From Thermodesulfobacterium hveragerdense DSM 12571 (GTDB taxonomy: Bacteria; Desulfobacterota; Thermodesulfobacteria; Thermodesulfobacteriales; Thermodesulfobacteriaceae): a DNA stretch of 41,500 bases. Below, in pieces: positions 14,798 to 23,674 of the stretch. Each line of letters starts with the position of its first letter. Positions within the stretch are counted from its first letter, which is position 1. The position numbers and the translations under genes are program-made. The stretch spans positions 12,919 through 54,418 of the forward strand of contig NZ_AUIT01000011.1 of assembly GCF_000423845.1 (NCBI RefSeq), read 5' to 3'. Under the pieces are notes generated by a model that searched no databases, was not told the DNA's origin, and saw nothing but the letters and a program-made list of their open reading frames with translations.

Positions 14798-15850
14798 ATG
14801 GAGAAGGGAAAAAAGATGAAGGCCTGGGTAATCGATAAGGTTGGGCTCCTTTCACCCGATTCTTTAAAGCTGGTTGAACTTCCTGTTCCAGAGGTTGATG
14901 AAGATGAAATTTTGGTTAAGGTTTCCTTTTGTGGGGTTTGTCATACAGAGCTTGACGAAATTGAAGGGAGGGCTACACCAGACATTTTACCTGTTGTTCC
15001 AGGGCACCAAATCGTAGGGGAGGTGGTTAAGACAGGCCCAAAGGTTAAAAGGTTTAAGATAGGGGATAAGGTAGGAGCGGGTTGGATTTATAGCTCTTGT
15101 CAAAAATGTGAATACTGCCAAAAAGGGTTGGAAAACCTTTGTGAGAAATTCAAAGCTACAGGTAAAGACGCTAACGGAGGATATGCGGAATATTTTAAAA
15201 TAAAAGAAACTTTTGCCTTTGCCATCCCTGAGGGATTAACGCTTATGGAGGCTGCACCTTTATTTTGTGCAGGAGCCATCGGATATAGGGCTTTTAAGCT
15301 TACCCAGCTAAAGGGTGAAGAAGGAGAAACTTTAGGGCTTTCTGGTTTTGGAGCCTCAAACCATTTGGTCTTAAAAATGGTAAAAGCTCTATTTCCTCAG
15401 GTTAAAACCTATGTGTTTGCCAGAAATCCTAAGGAAAGAAAACATGCTATAAATCTCGGGGCGGATTGGGCAGGAGACTTTGAAGATACTCCTCCTGAGG
15501 GTCTTAAAGCCATAATAGATACCACGCCGGTCTGGCGTCCCATAATACTTTTGCTTAAGCATCTAAAACCAGGCGGAAGATTTGTCATAAATGCTATACG
15601 CAAAGAAGATAAGGATAAGGAAAAACTTGTTTTTCTTGATTATGGAAGAGATCTCTGGCTTGAAAAAGAGATAAAGTCTGTTGCCAACATCACCCGTCAA
15701 GACCTTGAAGAGTTTTTGGCTCTTGCTAAAAGGTTAAAACTTAGGCCAGACGTTATAGTTTATCCCTTTTATGAAGCTCCTAAGGCCCTTCTGGAACTTA
15801 AAGAAGGTAGGATAAAGGGAGCCAAGGTCTTAACCATGGTAAATTTTTAG
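14798..15850 (+). CDS. zinc-dependent medium-chain alcohol dehydrogenase family protein
   Basis: This 350-residue MDR-family oxidoreductase probably interconverts alcohols and aldehydes with NAD(P). The catalytic zinc site is visible as FCGVCHTELDEIEG and GHQIVGEV. The structural zinc site is CQKCEYCQKGLENLC (four cysteines), and a cofactor-binding loop GFGASNH lies in the middle. That loop lacks the usual GxGGLG and fits the AdhA-like branch in which Asn replaces a glycine. The start was placed at the ATG at 14798 because GCGGAGG (14785-14791) is well spaced from it; the ATG at 14774 lacks a binding site. It stands alone and its substrate is unknown. Confidence 0.87.
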   Translation: MEKGKKMKAWVIDKVGLLSPDSLKLVELPVPEVDEDEILVKVSFCGVCHTELDEIEGRATPDILPVVPGHQIVGEVVKTGPKVKRFKIGDKVGAGWIYSSCQKCEYCQKGLENLCEKFKATGKDANGGYAEYFKIKETFAFAIPEGLTLMEAAPLFCAGAIGYRAFKLTQLKGEEGETLGLSGFGASNHLVLKMVKALFPQVKTYVFARNPKERKHAINLGADWAGDFEDTPPEGLKAIIDTTPVWRPIILLLKHLKPGGRFVINAIRKEDKDKEKLVFLDYGRDLWLEKEIKSVANITRQDLEEFLALAKRLKLRPDVIVYPFYEAPKALLELKEGRIKGAKVLTMVNF

Positions 15851-16021
15851 TCATAAAGTATAACTTATAGCCTTTCTATGTTGTAGTTTTATTAACTTAC
15901 CGTTGAAAGGTTCTTTTTAAGGTTTTAAAGTTTAAACCCAGATAAAAACAGATAGACTTTAGTTTATGATGTTTTCAGCATCAAAATCTTTATAAGTACT
16001 TTTTAATTTTAGTTTTTGTGG

Positions 16022-16028
16022 TATAAAT
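16022..16028 (+). promoter_or_regulatory. -10 box immediately upstream of hslV
   Basis: TATAAAT ends only six bases before the hslV ATG at 16035, and there is no Shine-Dalgarno sequence between them. A start site seven bases downstream of this box would fall at or next to the A of the ATG, which suggests a leaderless message. The -35 region is poor. Confidence 0.35.
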
Positions 16029-16034
16029 AAATAC

Positions 16035-16562
16035 ATGTTTCATGGGACAACGGTTATAGCAGTCAAAAAAGACGGCAAGGTGGCTATAGCAGGTGACGGT
16101 CAAGTCACTTTTGGCAACACTATCTTAAAACACAAGGCCAAAAAAATACGAAAACTCTATAAAGGGAACGTGGTGGTTGGTTTTGCTGGTTCTACGGCAG
16201 ATGCTTTAACCCTGTTTGAGAGATTAGAAAAAAAGCTTGAAGCTTATGGAGGGCAGCTCTTAAGGGCTGCGGTTGAGCTTGCTAAGGACTGGAGGACAGA
16301 TAAGATCTTAAGAAGGCTTGAAGCCTTTTTAATAGCTTGTGATAAAGAGCACATCCTTCTCATCTCGGGGGCAGGAGATGTGGTAGAGCCAGACGAAGAG
16401 GTGGTGGCCATAGGTTCAGGGGGTCCGATGGCTTTAGCTGCAGCCAAGGCCTTACTCAGATACTCTGAGCTTTCTGCCAAAGAAATCGCAGAAACCGCCA
16501 TCAAAATCGCAGGAGAAATCTGTATCTACACCAATTTAGAAATAACGGTTGAAGAGCTATGA
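16035..16562 (+). CDS. hslV: ATP-dependent protease peptidase subunit HslV
   Basis: HslV (ClpQ) is the proteasome-like peptidase that forms a double ring capped by HslU. The protein begins [10 protein letters not shown]; removal of the short leader exposes the catalytic Thr at residue 5, as in Thermotoga-type Hsl[12 protein letters not shown] (residues 19-29) and [19 protein letters not shown] (47-65) are family signatures. The length of 175 residues is normal. It overlaps hslU by four bases (ATGA), so translation is coupled. No Shine-Dalgarno sequence precedes the ATG. Confidence 0.95.
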   Translation: MFHGTTVIAVKKDGKVAIAGDGQVTFGNTILKHKAKKIRKLYKGNVVVGFAGSTADALTLFERLEKKLEAYGGQLLRAAVELAKDWRTDKILRRLEAFLIACDKEHILLISGAGDVVEPDEEVVAIGSGGPMALAAAKALLRYSELSAKEIAETAIKIAGEICIYTNLEITVEEL

Positions 16563-17887
16563 ATGAGCCAAAAGAGTTTACTCCAAGAGAAATCGTAGCA
16601 GAGCTTAACAGGTATATCGTAGGACAAGACAGGGCAAAAAAGGCTGTTGCCATAGCTATGCGTAACCGCTGGAGAAGACAACAGTTAAAAGAAGATTTAA
16701 AAGAAGAGATCTATCCTAAAAATATCTTGATGATCGGGCCTACAGGGGTTGGAAAAACAGAAATAGCAAGAAGGTTAGCCAAACTTTCTAACGCTCCTTT
16801 TCTAAAAGTAGAGGCCACCAAGTTTACTGAAGTAGGTTATGTGGGTAGAGACGTAGAATCGATGATAAGAGATTTAGTCCATATAGCTGTTAAAATGGTA
16901 AGAGAAGAGGAAGAGAAAAAGGTTTTAGAAAAAGCCAAAGTTTCAGCAGAAGAGAGGTTGGTAGACCTTCTTTTGCCCTCTACTTCTCCAAAGGTAGAAT
17001 ATGACCCTCTCACCAGGGAAAAATTTCTTAAAATGTTAAGGGAAGGGGTTTTAGATGAAAGGTATGTAGAAATCGAGGTTGAAGCCTCCCCAAAACCCCC
17101 TACCATAGAAATCCTTGCAGCCTCAGGGTTAGAAGAAATAGAAATGCAACTTAAAGATATGCTTTCCACCCTTTTACCGTTTAAACCAAAAAAAAGAAAG
17201 GTAAAAGTAAAAGAGGCTTTAGAAATTTTAACCAAAGAAGAAGCAGCTAAGCTTGTAGACATGGACAAGGTAGTAAAAGAAGCCATAAGAAGGACGGAGA
17301 CAAACGGCATCATCTTCATAGATGAGATAGACAAGATTGCAAGTCGAGGAGAAGGGCATGGCCCTGATGTTTCAAGAGAAGGGGTTCAAAGAGACTTACT
17401 CCCCATCGTAGAAGGAACCACGGTTAACACCAAATATGGGATGGTAAGAACAGATTACATTCTTTTCATCGGAAGTGGAGCCTTCCATATAGCAAAACCC
17501 TCAGATTTGATACCTGAACTTCAAGGTAGGTTCCCTATTAGAGTAGAATTAGACCCTTTGACCAAAGAAGATTTTATCCGAATTCTTACTGAAACTGAAA
17601 ACGCGATCATCAAACAATACAAAGCCTTATTAGCCACAGAACAAGTAGAGATAGATTTTACTCCAGAAGCTATCGAAGAAATAGCTAAAGTGGCCTTTGA
17701 ACTTAATCAAAAAATGGAAAACATCGGTGCAAGAAGGCTCTACACCGTTATGGAAAAAGTCTTAGAAGATATCTCCTTTAAAGCACCAGACATCGCCCCT
17801 ACTAGAGTAGTAATTACCCCAGAATATGTAAGAGAAAAATTAGAAAGTATTATACAAGATCAAGAGTTGGCAAAGTTTATTCTATAA
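16559..17887 (+). CDS. hslU: ATP-dependent protease ATPase subunit HslU
   Basis: HslU (ClpY) is the AAA+ unfoldase that feeds substrates to HslV. The Walker A motif GPTGVGKTE is at residues 60-68, Walker B is GIIFIDEID in the middle of the protein, and the pore loop lies in [12 protein letters not shown] (about residues 96-107). The C-terminus LAKFIL matches the conserved tail that docks into HslV. An I-domain with charged helices separates the Walker motifs. The length of 442 residues is normal. Its last 11 bases overlap the convergent end of rimO. Confidence 0.96.
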   Translation: MNEPKEFTPREIVAELNRYIVGQDRAKKAVAIAMRNRWRRQQLKEDLKEEIYPKNILMIGPTGVGKTEIARRLAKLSNAPFLKVEATKFTEVGYVGRDVESMIRDLVHIAVKMVREEEEKKVLEKAKVSAEERLVDLLLPSTSPKVEYDPLTREKFLKMLREGVLDERYVEIEVEASPKPPTIEILAASGLEEIEMQLKDMLSTLLPFKPKKRKVKVKEALEILTKEEAAKLVDMDKVVKEAIRRTETNGIIFIDEIDKIASRGEGHGPDVSREGVQRDLLPIVEGTTVNTKYGMVRTDYILFIGSGAFHIAKPSDLIPELQGRFPIRVELDPLTKEDFIRILTETENAIIKQYKALLATEQVEIDFTPEAIEEIAKVAFELNQKMENIGARRLYTVMEKVLEDISFKAPDIAPTRVVITPEYVREKLESIIQDQELAKFIL

Positions 17888-19163
17888 TAGGTTCAACATA
17901 TAAGTCGTAAGTGGTTGTTTTTTTTACCTTTCCTTTGATTAATTCTCCTGGCATTAATTTAAGGTTTGACCTCTTAGGTGAAAGTAGATAGGTGATACCG
18001 TCTACCTCTGGAGCTTGAGCCTTAGATATCCCCCAAAACCTTCCTTTTTCATCCTCCCCTAACAAAAGCACCTCTTCTTCCTTCCCTTTTCTTAACTTTA
18101 ACCTTTTTTTAGATATCTCTTTCTGTAGTCTCAAAACTTCCCGTCTTCTTATTAATCTTTCTCTATAAGGAACCTTATCTGGGAGTTTTTCAGCTAAGGT
18201 ACCTTCTTCAGGATAAAAAGGAAATACCCCTAAGTGATCAAACTCAACCTCTTTCAAAAAACGACAAAGGAACTCAAACTCTTTTTCTCCTTCTCCAGGA
18301 AAACCCACCATCACCGTAGTCCTAAAGGCAACCTCTGGGATTACCGTTCTAAGGTAGGCGATTGTTTCTACCAAAGATTCTATGTGATTAGGCCTTCTCA
18401 TGGCTTTTAAAATTTCTGGATGGGCATGCTGGATAGGGAGGTCAAAATAAGGAACTACCTTAGGTATGGCTAAAAGGTCCTCTAACAATAACCTTAGGTT
18501 AGGAACAGGATAAAGATAAAGGAGTCTTATCCTAAACTCAAAAGGAAGTTTACTCAGGGTTTTTACTAAGCTTACTAAATCTACTTTTGGTTTTAGGTCT
18601 AAACCATAGGAAGTTATGTCTTGAGCTACAAGGATAAGCTCCCTTACCCCAAGGGTAAGTAAAAACTCGGCTTCTTTTAGCAATAATTTTACAGGCTTAC
18701 TTTTTAGACGCCCTCTTATACGAGGGATAGTACAATAAGCACAGCTTCTATTACAACCTTCTGAGATCTTTAAAAAGGCATAAAAGGGATTTTCTGTTAG
18801 TATTCTTTCGTACGGCTCTTGTTTGGTAAAATACTGATAAGGTTCTATACCATAGAATTCGTCTACCTCAGGTAAGAGTTCTTTTAATCTTTCTGCCCCG
18901 TATCTTTCTGTTAGACAACCAGAAACTATGAGGGTTTGCCCCTGTTTTTTGATCTCCCCTAAATCAAAGATATGTTCTAACGATTCTTCTACCGCTGGTT
19001 TGATAAAAGCACAGGTATTAACCCAAAAATGGGTTGCTTCTTCGGGAAGAAGAACTATCTCAGCTCCTCTTTTAATCAACAAGGCAAGTAACTTTTCAAA
19101 ATCAGCCTTGTTTTTGGCACAACCAAGGCTTACAGGATAGATTTTTGGTCTTTTTTTTCTCAC
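17877..19163 (-). CDS. rimO: ribosomal protein S12 methylthiotransferase RimO
   Basis: RimO is a radical-SAM enzyme that adds a methylthio group to an aspartate of ribosomal protein S12. The N-terminal UPF0004 domain holds its iron-sulfur cysteines at Cys15 ([10 protein letters not shown]), Cys51 (NTCAF) and Cys83 (SGCLTERYG). The radical-SAM cluster is CNRSCAYC (Cys137, 141, 144). A C-terminal TRAM domain follows from about residue 360. The SLGCAKN start and IRGRLKSKP separate it from the related tRNA enzyme MiaB. The length of 428 residues is normal. It is the last gene of a minus-strand group and begins five bases after panD. Confidence 0.93.
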   Translation of the reverse strand: MRKKRPKIYPVSLGCAKNKADFEKLLALLIKRGAEIVLLPEEATHFWVNTCAFIKPAVEESLEHIFDLGEIKKQGQTLIVSGCLTERYGAERLKELLPEVDEFYGIEPYQYFTKQEPYERILTENPFYAFLKISEGCNRSCAYCTIPRIRGRLKSKPVKLLLKEAEFLLTLGVRELILVAQDITSYGLDLKPKVDLVSLVKTLSKLPFEFRIRLLYLYPVPNLRLLLEDLLAIPKVVPYFDLPIQHAHPEILKAMRRPNHIESLVETIAYLRTVIPEVAFRTTVMVGFPGEGEKEFEFLCRFLKEVEFDHLGVFPFYPEEGTLAEKLPDKVPYRERLIRRREVLRLQKEISKKRLKLRKGKEEEVLLLGEDEKGRFWGISKAQAPEVDGITYLLSPKRSNLKLMPGELIKGKVKKTTTYDLYVEPIIE

Positions 19164-19168
19164 GACTC

Positions 19169-19531
19169 TTAAGAAGAAACTTTTTTAAGTTCTAAGACCT
19201 GATTTTTTTCGTCTAAATAAACTAAGGTGGTATAAAAACCCTCTAACTCCTTTTCAGAAACCCAAGCATAAGAGGCTATGATGATCCTATCTCCAACCTC
19301 TCCTAATCTTGCGGCTGCGCCGTTTAAAACTACCTCTCCTTTTTCTCCTTCTATAATATAAGTTTCAAACCTGATCCCATTGTTAAGGTTGTAAATCCAT
19401 ACAGCTTCAAAAGGTCTAAGATTAGCTTTTTTGATAAGCTCTTTATCTAAGGTTAACGAACCTTCATATAGCAAATTTTTATCAGTTATCGTAGCTAAAT
19501 GAATTTTACTTTTTAGAAGCTTTATCAACAT
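19169..19531 (-). CDS. panD: aspartate 1-decarboxylase proenzyme
   Basis: PanD makes beta-alanine from aspartate for pantothenate and CoA synthesis. The self-cleavage site YEGS is at residues 22-25; cleavage between Gly24 and Ser25 creates the pyruvoyl group. Other family marks are the N-terminal KSKIHLATIT (the usual form is KaKIHrA.VT) and NGAAARLGEVGDRIIIASYA. The length of 120 residues is normal. It lies 16 bases after panC, so both branches that meet at pantothenate are made together. panB and panE are not in the window. Confidence 0.96.
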   Translation of the reverse strand: MLIKLLKSKIHLATITDKNLLYEGSLTLDKELIKKANLRPFEAVWIYNLNNGIRFETYIIEGEKGEVVLNGAAARLGEVGDRIIIASYAWVSEKELEGFYTTLVYLDEKNQVLELKKVSS

Positions 19532-19547
19532 ATAACATCCTCGTTTT

Positions 19548-20396
19548 TTAAGGTTCTATAAGCTTATTGTCTATGAGTCTTGCCTTTCCCACGTAGGCAG
19601 CGATTGCACAAACCACAGGTTTTTCTATTACTTCTATCGGGTCCAAAGTCTCTGGGTCTACGATTTCTATATACTGAACTATTAAATAAGGATGCATTCT
19701 TAGGAATTCAAAAAGGGTTTTCTTTATTTTCTCAGGATTTTTTTCTCCTTCTTTAACTAATCTTTCAGCCAGTTCAAGCGCCCGGTTTAAGCTTAACGCA
19801 GATTCTCTTTCTTTAGGAGACAAATAGATATTTCTTGAACTCATCGCAAGTCCATCTGGCTCTCTTACAGTAGGGCTACCAACGATTTCTATATCAAGGT
19901 TTAAGTCTTTTACCATCTGTTTTATAACCAAAAGTTGTTGGTAATCCTTTTCCCCAAAAACGGCTATATCAGGCTGTATGATGTTAAAAAGCTTTAAAAC
20001 AACCGTGGTGACTCCTTTAAAATGTCCTGGTCTAAAAGCCCCACACAACTTATCAGTCAGGTTTACTACCTCTACATAGGTTTGATAATCAGAAGGATAC
20101 ATCTCTTCTGCAGAAGGTACAAACACCACGTCTACCTCTTCCTTTTCTAACAAACTTAAATCTCTCTCTAAATCCCTTGGATATTCTCTAAAATCTTCTT
20201 TTGGGCCAAACTGTAAAGGATTAACAAAAATGCTTACTACTACTTTATCTGCAAGAGATTTGGCCTTTCTTACCAAAGAAAGATGGCCTTCATGTAGATA
20301 CCCCATCGTAGGTACAAAACCTATCTTATAACCTCGGCTTTTTAATTCTTTAACTTTAGCCTTCATCTCAGGAATGGTTTTTATTACCTCAATCAT
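19548..20396 (-). CDS. panC: pantothenate synthetase (pantoate-beta-alanine ligase)
   Basis: PanC joins pantoate and beta-alanine in an ATP-dependent step to form pantothenate. The nucleotidyltransferase motif FVPTMGYLHEGH has the HxGH tetrad at residues 35-38. FVNPLQFGPKEDFREYPRD and GEKDYQQL follow in the middle, and MSSRNIYLS provides the KMSKS-like loop. The length of 282 residues is typical. Its ATG lies two bases after the stop of the YkuD gene, and panD follows. Confidence 0.96.
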   Translation of the reverse strand: MIEVIKTIPEMKAKVKELKSRGYKIGFVPTMGYLHEGHLSLVRKAKSLADKVVVSIFVNPLQFGPKEDFREYPRDLERDLSLLEKEEVDVVFVPSAEEMYPSDYQTYVEVVNLTDKLCGAFRPGHFKGVTTVVLKLFNIIQPDIAVFGEKDYQQLLVIKQMVKDLNLDIEIVGSPTVREPDGLAMSSRNIYLSPKERESALSLNRALELAERLVKEGEKNPEKIKKTLFEFLRMHPYLIVQYIEIVDPETLDPIEVIEKPVVCAIAAYVGKARLIDNKLIEP

Positions 20397-20398
20397 AG

Positions 20399-21274
20399 CT
20401 AAAACTCCAGATTTTTATAAGGATTTAATAAATTTTCTAAGTTTTCTAAAAGGATGTTTTTAAGTTGGTCTTCTTGATTAACCTTACCAAACTCATCACT
20501 CATCATCTGTTCTTTAAGCTCCCCTTGCACCCATTTTTTTATCTCTAAATAACGAGCTCCCTTATAGGTCTCTCTAAGGGTAAAGGTTAAAAATAAATAA
20601 TCATTTAATTTTAAATATAACTCACCTTCCCAAAAATCCAAAGGCTTGATCCTAACAGGATAAACCAGTTTTTTTAACATTTCATAAAGAGGCTTCTGTG
20701 AGTTTAAAATAATCACCTTTTGCCCTTCAGAAATACTGTTTAAAAGGTCCCTCAAATCTCTATCCTCTAAAGCGATACACCCTTGGGTCCAAGAATAATT
20801 TCTTTTTCCTTTTTCTATTTTATAAGCACCTCCCCCATGTATTCCTATCTTACTTCCTAACGGAGTTTGTTCTAATTTAGCATTGGCTAAAAAGATTTCT
20901 AAATAAACAGCAAACTGTTCCTTAGAAATAAACCCCTTGTAATAAGCCCATCCAAGGTCGTTTAAATTAGGATAGTTTATTTCTATAAAATACCCAAAAC
21001 TTTTAGAAGGTCTTATTTCAGTTATCTTATAAAGGCCCTCTGGGGTTAAAAAATCTCCTCTTTTTTCCTTAGGAAGTAGGCTTTCTAACCCCAACCCTAC
21101 AGGATAAACTTTTTGGATTTTCTGATTCTCTAAAACCTTTAGGGTTCTTTCTCCCTTGTCTATCAAAAGTGTCAAACCATAACTTGAGCTTGTCATCAAT
21201 AAGTTTGCAACTAAGAATAAAAAAACCCTTAAAAACCTGTGTTTTATTCCTAAGCAAAAACATGTTTTAACCAT
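20399..21274 (-). CDS. L,D-transpeptidase (YkuD domain) with signal peptide
   Basis: This 291-residue exported protein probably crosslinks peptidoglycan or attaches proteins to it. A basic N-terminus and a hydrophobic stretch at about residues 14-33 form a signal peptide or anchor. The YkuD domain follows, with the catalytic signature IGIHGGG (His146) and SWTQGCIALEDRD (Cys166). The region after residue 190 is an extra C-terminal domain of unknown type. It heads the group with panC, panD and rimO; the tight two-base gap to panC suggests shared transcription rather than shared function. Confidence 0.88.
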   Translation of the reverse strand: MVKTCFCLGIKHRFLRVFLFLVANLLMTSSSYGLTLLIDKGERTLKVLENQKIQKVYPVGLGLESLLPKEKRGDFLTPEGLYKITEIRPSKSFGYFIEINYPNLNDLGWAYYKGFISKEQFAVYLEIFLANAKLEQTPLGSKIGIHGGGAYKIEKGKRNYSWTQGCIALEDRDLRDLLNSISEGQKVIILNSQKPLYEMLKKLVYPVRIKPLDFWEGELYLKLNDYLFLTFTLRETYKGARYLEIKKWVQGELKEQMMSDEFGKVNQEDQLKNILLENLENLLNPYKNLEF

Positions 21275-21402
21275 AATCTTAAAAAAACCTTTATTTTTTT
21301 TCTAAAATTATTCTCTTTTTAGTTTTTTACCAGAAGTAAAAGGTTTTTAATTAAAAGATTTGACAAAAATTTTTTTATGTTTATTATATAATAAAAAGGA
21401 AC

Positions 21403-21429
21403 TAAAGAAATACTAACTTGTTCCGATAT
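21403..21429 (+). promoter_or_regulatory. sigma28 (FliA) promoter of flgM
   Basis: TAAAGAAA (21403-21410), an 11-base spacer and TCCGATAT (21422-21429) match the sigma28 consensus TAAAGTTT-N11-GCCGATAA well. The ATG of flgM is 34 bases downstream. A TTGACA at 21360-21365 may be the -35 of an additional housekeeping promoter, but its -10 is poor. Confidence 0.75.
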
Positions 21430-21463
21430 AAAATATAAACTGTAAAAAGCGAGGTGATATTTA

Positions 21464-21784
21464 ATGAAAATCAACGACCTTTTAGGGGTCAACGTTGAGA
21501 ACCTTAAAAATTTAAAAGAGGCTAAGAAAAGAGAAGAGGTAGTCCCTACTGAGGCCAAGCCAAAGGAAGGCGAAGCAAAGGCTAAAGAAGCTTCTCCCGC
21601 AGTAGTAGAGCTTTCTTCTCAAAACCTAATAGAAAAGACCGTTAAAAAGATTTCTCAACTTCCTGAGATAAGAGAAGAAAAGGTTGCTCAAATTAAAGCT
21701 CAGATTGAGGCTGGGACTTATAACGTTTCTAACAGAGAGATCGCAAGAGCTATGGTAGGTACCTTACTTAATGAGATTGCTTAA
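21464..21784 (+). CDS. flgM: anti-sigma28 factor FlgM
   Basis: FlgM binds the flagellar sigma factor FliA until the hook is complete, then is exported. The 106-residue protein is low in hydrophobics, with a disordered Lys/Glu/Ala-rich first half. The conserved C-terminal region reads VEKIKAQIEAGTYNV-like here (VAQIKAQIEAGTYNVSNREI) and ends with a helix AMVGTLLNEIA, the sigma28-binding part. GAGGTGATATTTA precedes the ATG. It stands alone among non-flagellar genes, although the presence of FlgM and a sigma28 promoter implies a flagellar regulon elsewhere. Its 3' end overlaps the convergent gene by 17 bases. Confidence 0.9.
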   Translation: MKINDLLGVNVENLKNLKEAKKREEVVPTEAKPKEGEAKAKEASPAVVELSSQNLIEKTVKKISQLPEIREEKVAQIKAQIEAGTYNVSNREIARAMVGTLLNEIA

Positions 21785-22949
21785 TCTTACCTATTAACCC
21801 TGTAGTAGAAACTTGATAAGAAAAATCGATACGGATAACTTTTCCTCCATAACTTTTCACAAACTTTGCACCTACAATCTGGTCTTCTTTCCAGTCTGAT
21901 CCTTTTACTAAAAAATCGGGTTTTAGCTCCTTTATAAGCCTTTCTGGGGTGTCTTCGTCAAAAAGAACTATGTAATCTACGCATTCAAGACCAGAGAGAA
22001 CCCTGGCTCTAAATTCCTGAGGGTTAACTGGCCTTGCTGGTCCTTTGATTTTTCTTACTGAAAGGTCGCTGTTTAATCCTATGACTAAAAAATCCCCTAA
22101 GGACCGTGCCTTTTCAAGATAGTCTACATGACCGGCATGAAGCAGGTCAAAACATCCGTTGGTAAAAACCATCTTTTGACCCTTAGTCCTTCTTTTAGCC
22201 ACATGTATTTTCAGTTCTTCAAGGGTTTTAAGTTTGTTTTTTTGGAGGAAAAATGGGGTTTTAAGCGGATAGATAAGAGGATTAAACCTTTCTGGTAATG
22301 TAAACTCAAAGACCTCTGGTTGTTTGTCAGTAAGCTGAGTTAAAACTTCACCTTCAGGAGAAACCACCAAAGAAAAGCCACATCCGTTGACCCCAACCAA
22401 ACAAGTTTGATTTTCAACAGCCCTTGCCCAGCTTAGATTCAACCAGTGTTTAATCCTTTCTACAGGCCATAGAGCAAACACCAAAAGAATGTCTGCACCT
22501 GCCTTTATAAGGTCTCTGGCAAACTCAGGAGACCTAAGTTCAAAGCAAATCAATATCCCTAAGGAAAAACCTACTAATTCGAAAATCCTCGTGCCTACAC
22601 CAGGGGTAAAAGGCTCGTCTAATCCTGGGAAAAGAAGGAGCTTTTGGGCTAAAGGTTCTACTTTATGTTTGGTTAACCGATAAACTGCGTTAAAAATTCT
22701 ATCTTTATCATACCAGGGAGCTCCAAGAAGAACTATCTTATCGTTTGATAAAACCTTTGTTATTTCTAAAAGAAAAGATAAAACTTTTTCTTGGTTTAAA
22801 CTTTTAAAATCTACATCATATCCAGTAAGGGCTAATTCAGGAAAAACCACTAAGTTTCCTTTAGCTTTGGTTAAAAGCTTTTTAATAGTCTCTACGTTTT
22901 GTTTTAAATCAGAGGTTGGTTTTATTTGAACTAAAGAAATGTTTAGCAT
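21768..22949 (-). CDS. fusion of a nitrilase-family amidohydrolase and an HldE-type (RfaE2) nucleotidyltransferase
   Basis: This 393-residue protein has two complete domains. Residues 1-240 are a carbon-nitrogen hydrolase with the Glu-Lys-Cys triad at Glu38 (VVFPELALTGYD), Lys103 (AQKLLLFPG) and Cys135 (GILICFELRSPE). Residues 255-393 are a cytidylyltransferase-like domain with FTNGCFDLLHAGH (HxGH at 271-274) and PDFLVKGSDWKEDQI and a closing STTGLI. This matches the RfaE2/HldE domain that adenylates heptose 1-phosphate for LPS inner core. No stop or internal start separates them. The amidase substrate is unknown. It follows the ComF-like gene after 11 bases. Confidence 0.85.
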   Translation of the reverse strand: MLNISLVQIKPTSDLKQNVETIKKLLTKAKGNLVVFPELALTGYDVDFKSLNQEKVLSFLLEITKVLSNDKIVLLGAPWYDKDRIFNAVYRLTKHKVEPLAQKLLLFPGLDEPFTPGVGTRIFELVGFSLGILICFELRSPEFARDLIKAGADILLVFALWPVERIKHWLNLSWARAVENQTCLVGVNGCGFSLVVSPEGEVLTQLTDKQPEVFEFTLPERFNPLIYPLKTPFFLQKNKLKTLEELKIHVAKRRTKGQKMVFTNGCFDLLHAGHVDYLEKARSLGDFLVIGLNSDLSVRKIKGPARPVNPQEFRARVLSGLECVDYIVLFDEDTPERLIKELKPDFLVKGSDWKEDQIVGAKFVKSYGGKVIRIDFSYQVSTTGLIGKIKQSH

Positions 22950-22960
22950 CTTTTTCCCCT

Positions 22961-23674
22961 TTACATCAACTGATTCCTTGCTACCACCAACACGTATACC
23001 TCTTTTACTCCTTTCATCTTTAAGGCTTTAGCCACTTCGTTTACCGTAGCCCCTGTGGTCATTACATCGTCTATAAGAAGGACCTTCTTATCTTTTACCC
23101 AATCTTTGGCTAAAAAGGCTCCTTTTACGTTTTCCCAACGTTCTTTCCCGGTAAGCTCAGTTTGAGGTTTAGTGCATTTAAACCTTGATATGGCTTCTGA
23201 AGAGGGTTTTCTTCCAAGGAAACCCCAGGCTAAAAGTGTACTTTGGTTGAACCCTCGTTCTCTTAACCGCTCGTTAGAAAGAGGAACAGGGAGGATCATA
23301 TCAACATCTCTAATTAAGAAAGAAAAAAATCCCCTTATCAGTTTTCCCAAGGCAAAAGCCAACCTAAAATCTTGAGCAAACTTTATCCGCACCAGCCACT
23401 CAGAAACAGGTTCTTTATACTGAAAAAGGGCAAAAACTCTATCAAAATAAAAATCTTTTTCTAAACAATAGGAGCAATATTCTATCCTATCTATACCTTT
23501 TTCAAGCAGGGTCTCAGAGACCAAACTTCCACATCTTTGGCAATAAAGCTTTAAAAAGGGAAGTGTTTTTAAACATCGCCTACATACAAATATTTCTTGA
23601 GGTTTAAGATGATGGTTGCAAACTTCACAAAACTCTAGAAAGAAAAAATCGAGAACTTTATTTAAAAGCCTCAC
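22961..23674 (-). CDS. ComF-family phosphoribosyltransferase-like protein
   Basis: This 237-residue protein has an N-terminal cysteine-rich region of the zinc-binding type (CEVCNHHL, CRRCL, CQRCG, CSYC within the first 75 residues) and a C-terminal phosphoribosyltransferase-type domain. The PRPP-binding loop is VLLIDDVMTTGATVNE near residues 194-209. ComF proteins are needed for DNA uptake in some naturally competent bacteria, where they support ssDNA handling, but they are widespread in species not known to be competent. The start overlaps the upstream peptidase gene by 17 bases. Confidence 0.9.
   Translation of the reverse strand: MRLLNKVLDFFFLEFCEVCNHHLKPQEIFVCRRCLKTLPFLKLYCQRCGSLVSETLLEKGIDRIEYCSYCLEKDFYFDRVFALFQYKEPVSEWLVRIKFAQDFRLAFALGKLIRGFFSFLIRDVDMILPVPLSNERLRERGFNQSTLLAWGFLGRKPSSEAISRFKCTKPQTELTGKERWENVKGAFLAKDWVKDKKVLLIDDVMTTGATVNEVAKALKMKGVKEVYVLVVARNQLM

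Noticed and set aside
16244..17334. Minus-strand frames opposite hslV and hslU
   Set aside because: They have Ser/Leu-rich shadow composition and lie within well-identified genes.
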